Part shown: one piece after another, positions 1 to 5,986 of the stretch
Layout of the letters: every line of letters begins with the position of its first letter
Position numbering within the stretch: position 1 is the first letter of the stretch
Origin: Holosporaceae bacterium
GTDB lineage: Bacteria; Pseudomonadota; Alphaproteobacteria; UBA3830
Length of the DNA stretch: 12,952 nt
NCBI GenBank assembly: GCA_031267195.1
Contig: JAIRZO010000058.1
Coordinates: 1-12,952 of the forward strand
Direction: 5' to 3'
Program-made: the position numbers and the translations under genes
Notes under the pieces: generated by a model
What the model was told of the DNA's origin: nothing
The model's input: only the letters and a program-made list of their open reading frames with translations
Databases searched by the model: none

Positions 1-1
1 C

Positions 2-3000
2 ATAAAATCCATGTGGAAATTATTCAAAAAAGGCATATTTTTTGAATTACCACAGGCAAGCACACCTGAAAATGCAGATGATTTCTTGGCATTCATAGCA
101 GAACTGTTCGTCTTCATTCGACCACGTCGTCCGTTGGATGGGATCATTCTTACATTGCCGACGGACATGCTGCTGTCGGATATAATTAGCGTGGAAAAGC
201 ACGCCCATGAAATGGCGGAAAAAATATTCGCTTTCCAACGGGACGTCAATCTGCGATTACCCATCTATCTGATCGTTACAAAAACAGACATCATTCCAGG
301 ATTTGCAGAATTCGCTCACCTGCTGAATGAACAATCCAAGCAACAAATATTCGGATGGTCTAACCCACACACCATCAGCAGTGCCTTTTCGTCCAATTGG
401 ATCAATGAAATGATCGAGACATTAACGACCGGAATACGCAATGGCACCATATCGCTATCGGCGGAGCGTTCCTGCTCAGATGATCTCACCAGAGCAATTC
501 TATTTGAAGCGCAATTTCGCAACATTATCGAATCATTGACCATATATTTAGAAACCATGTTTCGTTCCCATAATCCAGAGGATGGTTTTTTGCTGCGGGG
601 AGTTTATTTTATCGGCCGGCAAAAGGAAGTATTGATTTCCGATGATATTTTGCAGATATCGGCTCTAAATCTACAAAAAATGGAAAGTACACGCACCATC
701 GCCGCTGTCACCTATAATGACAGTCTCTATTTTGTGGAAGATTTATTTGGAGAAAAAATCTTTAGAGAACATAACATAGCGCATCCTCTGAAGCTCAATT
801 CCATCGACATGAATCACGTGGAATTTCGGAATAAGGCGATTTTTGCTGCCGTTTCCTTCGGATTATCCTTCGGTTGGTTTTTTGGAAATTACAATGTAAA
901 AAACAATGTGCACGAATATTACTATCAACTGCATTCCATAAAAACTTCGCTGAAGAAAATAAAAACCCTGGAGGCCAACGCAAAATCTCCGGAAGACCGA
1001 GATATCATCAACAAACATATCGCAGCGCTACTGCAATCAATGCCCGTCATCAGTCGCTGGAAACTTACTTCTATTTTCGTGCCACAATCATGGTTTTCCT
1101 CTCTGTATGCAGAATTAAAAGAAACCATCGGAACAGTGTTTGATGGAATTGTCATGCGTGCCATGTACATAGATCTACTACTAGATACCAAAAGTATATT
1201 CAACTATAGCAGCAATCCATTGAGTTTTTCCGCCAAAAAAGATTTATTTGATATTTGCACTTTCGAAAGTTTTAGAAAACTAAAAGACTTTGCTGAGAAG
1301 GTTTCAAGCCTAAAAAAAATGAGCACGGAATACAATTCCGTAAGACATCTGGAAGATAGAAAAAAAGTAATTGATCTGACAATCGCTATTTTTAAAGACA
1401 AGTTCGAAATAACATCCGAAATGAAAAACAGCATTCCAAACCGCAGAGTTATGCCGCCACCATTTGATGTAGCCATGTTTCAGCCGCGCATTGAGCAGCA
1501 GCTGAAAAAGCTGTTCAATGACTTTCTAAAAGAAACCTGTAACGAACTTATCGAAAGAATTTTGCGAAATATTGCAGCTGATCTTGATCTAATCATTAAA
1601 ATAGCCGCCGATCCAGCAGCAGAACTTTATACTCAGGATCTCGCAAAAATCTACAAAAAAACCGTGCTGATGGTGGATATTTTGAAGAACAAAAACTTTG
1701 TTTGGATAACAAGAGAACATTTTGTGCCCAGCAAAGAATATGTGGATCTAATAAACCAACTGCGCAATTCCGAAATGATCAGTCGAACCGGCATTCGCGA
1801 TGTGTTGCAATCCGCCGAGCGGGAATTTTTCAAATTCAAGGAAAATTTATTGGCACATAAATCTCAGCTAACGGATCAATTACTGTCAGAAGCAGCCAAT
1901 GTTCCTTCGGATGGTTTTATAAGTATGCAAAAGGAACTTAAAATTATTTTGGATCAGCCGTTTATATGCACAGTGCCACAGAAAGATTTCTCCACTATGG
2001 TTTTGGACGATAAAATGCTTATCTGGGATCTAAAAAACCTTAAAGCATTAGCTGACCTAATTGATAAATATTATGAATTTATGGCAAAAATCCCCCCAGA
2101 AATCCGAGAGCAACATTGTGATATGTATAAAGTTATCATCAGAAAGTGTTTTCATCATACGGCAGAATCAATGTTGGGACGTGCCCAGGTTTTTGAAGAC
2201 ATTCCTCTGGGACAAATTCGAAATTTACTGGAAACCGCCTACAGCCGCCAATGTGCTAACATCAAAAACGTCGTAGCTCTTCTGGGAAAAATCGCAAAGT
2301 TCACGCATGAAATGCACGAGGAAGACAGCACTCGCGACTTTGGATTTATTTCTCTTTTGGTATCCCACTATACATCTCTTCTTGAAAAAATAGATGCTCT
2401 ATTCAACATGGAAACCCCATATTCATCAGGAGAATCATTATTCGATTCCTGGAATGGCGATGATAATCCTAGATTTCTCAACCTGGATAATCAGGAGGAA
2501 TTAAAAAAATATCTCCTCGCCCAATTGCAAAGAATAAAATTCCTGGCGAAGGATTTGGCATCACCGGTAGTGGATGCATTATCCATGCCATATATTGTGG
2601 ATCAGGTAAAAAACAAGAATCTTCTGGAAAAATGGCGCGAAATTATAATGGGAGTAGACAATTACGAAGCAAAACAACCTGGCAATTCACTGGCTTCGCT
2701 GGAAGCATTCCTGTCCGAAACCCTCAGCAAAGTCTCCCTGGATTCCTTCGATGAGCATGGGTCTCTAAAAGGATTTGTGGCATCCGGTAGTAATTTCTTT
2801 GAATCCAAACGATCCGATGTGGCAAAATCTCTAATGTCGAGAGCTGAAATTGTAAAATATGAAAAAGCAGCGAGCTGCTACAACAAAATATATGAATTTT
2901 TTAACACCACCCTCAGCAACAAATTTCCTTTTGGGAACAATCCTGAGGAAGTTACACCTCCAGAGATCGAATCCTTCGTTAATTTATGTGAAAAAAATTC

Positions 3001-3697
3001 ATTGGATGTACTGAAGGTTCTAGAAAAGAACAAAGACTCGAAAAAAGTAAGCGCAAAGGCCATTTCATTCATGAAATCTCTGGAACAGGTGATACCTTTT
3101 CTCCGTGTCTGGATTGCCCATTCAAAAACCACAGATCCAAAATCTGCAGCCATGTCGTTTACGGTTTTCACCCGCCCTCATCCAAATGACGAATCATCGA
3201 CATCAGCAGTGCTGGAGAGATTAATCATCATAAACGACAATGCTATAGAAAACAATGGAAACGCCGTCTTTTATAACGGAGATAATGTGACTGCATCCTT
3301 CAAATGGGTTGATAAGGCCAAGGAGCAGCCGTCTTCACGAGGATCCGCTAGCAAACATTTGTTCGTAAACGATTCCATTGCTAAATTCACCTACGGTGGT
3401 CATTGGGGCATATTCCGCCTGATAGAAAATCACAAAACTGAAAAAGATGTGGAATTAAAAAATGGAATAACACTGCAGTTCGAAATACCCCTTGTTAGGG
3501 GGAAAGATTTGCAAAACAACCAGTGTCGCATGCTACTCAAGTTGATCCCGCTTGGGAAAGTCAAGGATAAAATGGAAAATATTACCTGGCCAATCTTTCC
3601 GGCAGCTTGTCCTCACCTACACGAAGGCGAAGACGATGGTCATAATAAAAACAATGGAGCTGCAAATTTTGATGGTGAATTGGAATCGCCAAAATGA
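2..3697 (+). CDS. tssM: Type VI secretion system membrane-complex protein TssM (IcmF family), 5' end outside window
   Basis: TssM is the inner-membrane/periplasmic core of the T6SS membrane complex, working with TssL and TssJ. The frame is open to the left edge, so the first ATG in the window (base 11) is internal; about 1,231 residues are present. Counting from that ATG: the end of the cytoplasmic G-like domain with PRRPLDGIILTL (38-49) and VTKTD (89-93, G4-like); FLLRGVYF (193-200), typical of the family; one hydrophobic segment at about 275-293, the family's third membrane helix; a long helical periplasmic part; and a C-terminal beta domain with YGGHWGIFRL at about 1127-1136, matching the TssM C-terminal signature. 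A His/acid-rich tail ends the protein. The first two membrane helices and the Walker A region lie outside the window. At the place of the usual DTAG (G3) motif the protein reads ELPQ (residues 12-15), so GTP hydrolysis is doubtful. The stop overlaps the tssA start (ATGA), implying translational coupling. Family assignment is secure. Confidence 0.93.
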   Translation: MKSMWKLFKKGIFFELPQASTPENADDFLAFIAELFVFIRPRRPLDGIILTLPTDMLLSDIISVEKHAHEMAEKIFAFQRDVNLRLPIYLIVTKTDIIPGFAEFAHLLNEQSKQQIFGWSNPHTISSAFSSNWINEMIETLTTGIRNGTISLSAERSCSDDLTRAILFEAQFRNIIESLTIYLETMFRSHNPEDGFLLRGVYFIGRQKEVLISDDILQISALNLQKMESTRTIAAVTYNDSLYFVEDLFGEKIFREHNIAHPLKLNSIDMNHVEFRNKAIFAAVSFGLSFGWFFGNYNVKNNVHEYYYQLHSIKTSLKKIKTLEANAKSPEDRDIINKHIAALLQSMPVISRWKLTSIFVPQSWFSSLYAELKETIGTVFDGIVMRAMYIDLLLDTKSIFNYSSNPLSFSAKKDLFDICTFESFRKLKDFAEKVSSLKKMSTEYNSVRHLEDRKKVIDLTIAIFKDKFEITSEMKNSIPNRRVMPPPFDVAMFQPRIEQQLKKLFNDFLKETCNELIERILRNIAADLDLIIKIAADPAAELYTQDLAKIYKKTVLMVDILKNKNFVWITREHFVPSKEYVDLINQLRNSEMISRTGIRDVLQSAEREFFKFKENLLAHKSQLTDQLLSEAANVPSDGFISMQKELKIILDQPFICTVPQKDFSTMVLDDKMLIWDLKNLKALADLIDKYYEFMAKIPPEIREQHCDMYKVIIRKCFHHTAESMLGRAQVFEDIPLGQIRNLLETAYSRQCANIKNVVALLGKIAKFTHEMHEEDSTRDFGFISLLVSHYTSLLEKIDALFNMETPYSSGESLFDSWNGDDNPRFLNLDNQEELKKYLLAQLQRIKFLAKDLASPVVDALSMPYIVDQVKNKNLLEKWREIIMGVDNYEAKQPGNSLASLEAFLSETLSKVSLDSFDEHGSLKGFVASGSNFFESKRSDVAKSLMSRAEIVKYEKAASCYNKIYEFFNTTLSNKFPFGNNPEEVTPPEIESFVNLCEKNSLDVLKVLEKNKDSKKVSAKAISFMKSLEQVIPFLRVWIAHSKTTDPKSAAMSFTVFTRPHPNDESSTSAVLERLIIINDNAIENNGNAVFYNGDNVTASFKWVDKAKEQPSSRGSASKHLFVNDSIAKFTYGGHWGIFRLIENHKTEKDVELKNGITLQFEIPLVRGKDLQNNQCRMLLKLIPLGKVKDKMENITWPIFPAACPHLHEGEDDGHNKNNGAANFDGELESPK

Positions 3698-4788
3698 TAA
3701 ATATTGATGAATTGCTTCAACCCATACCCGGCGAAAATGAATGTGGAGCATATCTGAAATATGATCCACTCTATGATACGCTCAAAGAATTAAGACGTGC
3801 AGATGACCCAAACCTGACCCAGGGCATATGGGTGACCAATATAAAAAAAGCCAATTGGGCTGATGTCATCAGGGTATGCACTGATGCTATCATTAGCAAG
3901 ACAAAAGACTTACAAATCGCAGTGTGGCTAGCGGAGGCGCTGGTTTGCCAGCATGGATTTGATGGTCTAGATCAATCGATCTTACTACTGCAGGAATTGT
4001 GTAAGAAATTTTGGCACAATATTTATCCGCTACCCGCGGATGGAGACATTTCCTCCAGTTCTAGTATGCGGATTCGCCTACTTCCACTCTATTTTTTCGA
4101 AGAAAAAGTAACCGACAGAATACTCCTAATTCCACTCACACATACATTGGATAGCATGATCCCGGCACGAACCCTGGCCGACTGGATAATGGCTCGCCAC
4201 AATATGCATATCAAAGGTAAAAATGGTATCACCATCCAAGAAATAAAAAAAAGTGTACAACAGACTCCAGTTGATTTCTTTCAGAATATTGATGAAAAAC
4301 TAGCCAACATTACTGTGCATATAAAAAGTTTTGATGGTTTTTTGACTAAATTGTGCGGCTATGATGCTCCTAGCTTTCACAAACTATACGATTATTGTGA
4401 TGATATCATCGCTATCAATAGCCAAAATTTATCGGAAATGCAGGCCAAAATACAGAAAGCAGAGAATCTACGTATAGAAAAATTACGTGCCGAGAGCCTA
4501 CCGGATGCAAGTGTGTATGAAGTGGATCACCACGACATTACCTCCGATGTACCATCTAACAAGACCCCGACTGATATAACTCTGGAGCAGGCATATGACA
4601 TACTGAACAAAATCGCACAACTCCTTGAACGAACACAGCCTCAAAATCCTGTTTCAACACTCATAAAAATCGCTGATAACATTAAGAGCAAAACTTTCAT
4701 AGAACTGCTGGAAACCAATATCCATGGTGGCATGAGCGCCGCCAACGTTATTTCAGAGCTTTACAACGTACTGGTAAGGGCGAAATAA
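3694..4788 (+). CDS. tssA: Type VI secretion system assembly protein TssA (ImpA N-terminal domain)
   Basis: TssA is a cytoplasmic T6SS protein that recruits baseplate and sheath/tube components and helps start or cap tail growth. The product is 364 residues. The N-terminal part (about 5-125) has the ImpA_N pattern: LLQPIPGENECGAYLKYDP near the start, RRADDPNLTQG at about 34-44, then NWADVI, and FWHNIYPLPADGD near 109-121. A charged helical linker follows (about 250-275), then a short helical C-terminal domain (about 285-364) that begins with a repeat-like helix and includes NPVSTLIKIADNI. The length fits the short C-terminal-domain class of TssA, not the long class. The start ATG overlaps the tssM stop by 4 bases, so the two are co-transcribed and probably translationally coupled. 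No further T6SS gene follows, so this is the downstream end of the cluster. Confidence 0.92.
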   Translation: MINIDELLQPIPGENECGAYLKYDPLYDTLKELRRADDPNLTQGIWVTNIKKANWADVIRVCTDAIISKTKDLQIAVWLAEALVCQHGFDGLDQSILLLQELCKKFWHNIYPLPADGDISSSSSMRIRLLPLYFFEEKVTDRILLIPLTHTLDSMIPARTLADWIMARHNMHIKGKNGITIQEIKKSVQQTPVDFFQNIDEKLANITVHIKSFDGFLTKLCGYDAPSFHKLYDYCDDIIAINSQNLSEMQAKIQKAENLRIEKLRAESLPDASVYEVDHHDITSDVPSNKTPTDITLEQAYDILNKIAQLLERTQPQNPVSTLIKIADNIKSKTFIELLETNIHGGMSAANVISELYNVLVRAK

Positions 4789-4819
4789 ATGCCAAAGGCA
4801 AGACAAGGAACCTGCTTTT
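4789..4819. other. Short convergent gap between tssA and the BON lipoprotein gene
   Basis: These 31 bases separate two converging genes. The only structure seen is a 4-bp stem with a 3-base loop (TGCC-AAA-GGCA, 4789-4799), followed 17 bases later by a run of six T. This is too weak and too far from the T run to call an intrinsic terminator. Confidence 0.3.
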
Positions 4820-5431
4820 TTACACACCTGATGAACTGCTGGTCACAGCTTTTTTAACCAAGAAAATATAAGCAACCACGCGCTTTACATCCGAGGTTAC
4901 ACGAGCATTATGCAGCACAACATCTCTTTCAAATTTCGATTGTGCAGTTCCACATATGTAAACAACTCCTCTACTGGTGGTAACATCATAATTGAGGGAG
5001 TGCACATTACTATCAAAGGCCAGCGATGATTTAATGCGTGCAGTTATATTTGAATCGACAAAACACTCTTGAGCGCTTGGTTTTTTCTGTACACTGGTCT
5101 CATCGAACACAACATTGTGGTTATCGGTAACCTCCTTCACCAATTCCACAGCCCTTCGGCGCTGCCTTTCATCTTTGAAGCACCCAATGACCACCACCGT
5201 CCCATGTTTAAGGCAAAGCTCCACTCTATCAAAAATATTTGGATCTTCGCAAGAAATGTGGTGATTGATCGCCGTTTGCAATTTCCCATCCGATAAACTC
5301 CCAACAATGCCTTTTTCGTTACGCACGGCTGCGGTACCGGCAATAGCAGCACCACCAATGACAATTGTTACTGGATCACAGGCAGTAACAGCCAACAGAG
5401 ACAACACAAAACTATTCTTAATAATTTCCAT
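4820..5431 (-). CDS. BON-domain lipoprotein (two BON domains)
   Basis: The product is 203 residues. It starts with a short positively charged and hydrophobic signal ending in VTAC, a lipobox that makes Cys18 the lipidated residue. A small glycine/alanine-rich stretch follows (about 24-35), then two BON domains: about 48-104 with the conserved glycine in VVVIGCFKD, and about 125-194 with VVYICGTAQS and a V..VV.Y ending. BON domains bind membranes or phospholipids, and proteins of this layout (OsmY/DolP type) sit in the periplasm or on the inner face of the outer membrane. Residues 105-123 form a linker. The ATG at 5431 is preceded only by a weak GGA. Another ATG 11 bases upstream is in a different frame. 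The gene converges on the T6SS operon; a link to secretion is possible, since T6SS needs an outer-membrane lipoprotein (TssJ), but BON domains are not TssJ-like and this may be chance. Exact function is unknown. Confidence 0.85.
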   Translation of the reverse strand: MEIIKNSFVLSLLAVTACDPVTIVIGGAAIAGTAAVRNEKGIVGSLSDGKLQTAINHHISCEDPNIFDRVELCLKHGTVVVIGCFKDERQRRRAVELVKEVTDNHNVVFDETSVQKKPSAQECFVDSNITARIKSSLAFDSNVHSLNYDVTTSRGVVYICGTAQSKFERDVVLHNARVTSDVKRVVAYIFLVKKAVTSSSSGV

Positions 5432-5524
5432 TTTTTTTCCATCTTAACCTAAGTCTTTAAATTTATGATACGTTAAAAGCTCATTACTTTTTTTTGAATC
5501 GCTTAATTATTTCTACACTTAACC

Positions 5525-5539
5525 ATGCTACGGTAGCAT
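5525..5539. repeat. Inverted repeat 1 (ATGCTA-CGG-TAGCAT)
   Basis: Perfect 6-bp arms with a 3-base centre. It could be a protein-binding operator or a small RNA hairpin. It is the first of four inverted repeats spaced about 40 bases apart upstream of rpmJ. Confidence 0.45.
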
Positions 5540-5563
5540 ATATATTAAAAATAATGAAATATT

Positions 5564-5579
5564 TTCTGTTGAAACAGAA
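5564..5579. repeat. Inverted repeat 2 (TTCTGT-TGAA-ACAGAA)
   Basis: Perfect 6-bp arms with a TGAA tetraloop. As RNA it would form a compact hairpin. Its arms are unrelated in sequence to those of the neighbouring repeats. Confidence 0.45.
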
Positions 5580-5604
5580 GTCAACAAAACGGTCTTGCAG
5601 CCTA

Positions 5605-5619
5605 ATGTTTACGAAACAT
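5605..5619. repeat. Inverted repeat 3 (ATGTTT-ACG-AAACAT)
   Basis: Perfect 6-bp arms with a 3-base centre. A partial second match to the left arm (AATGTT) follows at 5625-5630, so alternative pairing with the AACAT arm is possible. Confidence 0.45.
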
Positions 5620-5642
5620 CACAAAATGTTAGCCATCAACAG

Positions 5643-5664
5643 AACTTGTTTATCGAATCAAGTT
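5643..5664. repeat. Inverted repeat 4 (AACTTG ... CAAGTT), touching the rpmJ -35 box
   Basis: Perfect 6-bp arms separated by 10 bases. Two half-sites about 16 bases apart suit a dimeric DNA-binding protein better than an RNA hairpin. The right arm overlaps the first two bases of the candidate -35 box TTGACT, so a bound repressor would block RNA polymerase. Confidence 0.4.
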
Positions 5665-5691
5665 GACTTTTTTTTGCAATCACAGTAAAAC
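5663..5691 (+). promoter_or_regulatory. Candidate sigma70 promoter for rpmJ
   Basis: TTGACT (5663-5668, five of six consensus bases) is followed after exactly 17 bases by TAAAAC (5686-5691, four of six). Transcription would start near 5698, immediately before the rpmJ ribosome binding site, giving a very short leader. It is the best promoter match I found in the window. Confidence 0.45.
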
Positions 5692-5714
5692 TTCTAGCGA
5701 AGGGAGATGAAGTT

Positions 5715-5840
5715 ATGAAAATAGTTAATTCCTTAAAAACCATTCGGTCAAGGCACAAAAGCTGTCGTCTTGTGAGACGCAGAGGTCGAGTTTATGTAAT
5801 AAATAAGGTTAATCCTAAGTTTAAAGCGAGACAGGGTTAA
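5715..5840 (+). CDS. rpmJ: Large-subunit ribosomal protein L36 (bL36), zinc-free form
   Basis: This 41-residue gene encodes bL36, the smallest protein of the 50S subunit, which binds 23S rRNA. The product starts [20 protein letters not shown], continues with the basic [11 protein letters not shown] segment and ends NPKFKARQG, matching bL36 over its whole length. The zinc ligands of the C+ form (two CxxC-type Cys pairs/His) are absent; only one Cys remains (residue 17), so this is the zinc-independent form usual in Alphaproteobacteria. An AGGGAG ribosome binding site (5701-5706) lies 8 bases before the ATG, and a promoter is present at 5663-5691. In many bacteria rpmJ sits between secY and rpsM. 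Here that slot holds adk, and rpmJ stands alone before rpsA. Confidence 0.95.
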   Translation: MKIVNSLKTIRSRHKSCRLVRRRGRVYVINKVNPKFKARQG

Positions 5841-5850
5841 TGTTTCTTTT

Positions 5851-5880
5851 TTGGTTTTTTAAAAATTGTAATTTTATGGT
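5851..5880 (+). promoter_or_regulatory. Weak candidate promoter for rpsA
   Basis: TTGGTT (5851-5856) and TATGGT (5875-5880) are 18 bases apart, a weak sigma70-like pair. If used, transcription would begin near 5887, so that both stems of the structured leader would be in the rpsA mRNA. Read-through from the rpmJ promoter is an equally good explanation, because no terminator was seen after rpmJ. Confidence 0.2.
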
Positions 5881-5887
5881 ACTGGGT

Positions 5888-5962
5888 CTTGTAATAGCAA
5901 CAAGGGATATTAATTGTTTCCGTAGCCCTGTCGGCTCTTGAAATTGGTAATGCAGATCCCTT
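5888..5962 (+). promoter_or_regulatory. Candidate structured 5' leader of rpsA
   Basis: A 7-bp perfect stem pairs AAGGGAT (5902-5908) with ATCCCTT (5956-5962). Inside it, ATT/AAT (5909-5911 with 5949-5951) and AATT/AATT (5912-5915 with 5942-5945) extend the helix with bulges on the 3' side. The terminal part can form AGCC-CTGTC-GGCT (5924-5936). A competing 5-bp hairpin, CTTGT/ACAAG (5888-5892 with 5900-5904), uses bases 5902-5904 and so excludes the long stem. The 3' edge lies 24 bases before the S1 start codon, just before a weak AAGG ribosome binding site (5973-5976). This could be an autoregulatory site, as S1 represses its own translation in other proteobacteria. Pairings were worked out by eye; no known family was recognised. 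Confidence 0.35.
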
Positions 5963-5986
5963 TGAAAACAAAAAGGTATTTTTTAT

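Larger units (their letters stand above)
5432..5714. other. Divergent intergenic region with four regularly spaced inverted repeats
   Basis: This 283-base AT-rich stretch lies between the BON gene (leftward) and rpmJ (rightward). No convincing protein gene is present. It contains four perfect 6-bp inverted repeats with centres near 5532, 5572, 5612 and 5654, listed separately, and a good sigma70-like promoter next to rpmJ. For the leftward gene only a weak -10-like TATCAT (5465-5470, - strand) without a clear -35 box was seen. Confidence 0.5.

Noticed and set aside
5525..5664. CRISPR array, because of roughly 40-base periodicity
   Set aside because: The repeated units differ in sequence; only their two-fold symmetry and spacing recur, and no cas gene is near.
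5494..5688. 64-residue open frame on the + strand before rpmJ
   Set aside because: It starts with TTG, has no ribosome binding site, no recognisable motif, and runs through the inverted repeats and promoter of rpmJ.
5902..5962. tRNA-like element, because of a 7-bp closing stem
   Set aside because: Only 61 bases long, no T-loop GTTCRA sequence, no plausible anticodon arm and no CCA; better read as a leader hairpin.
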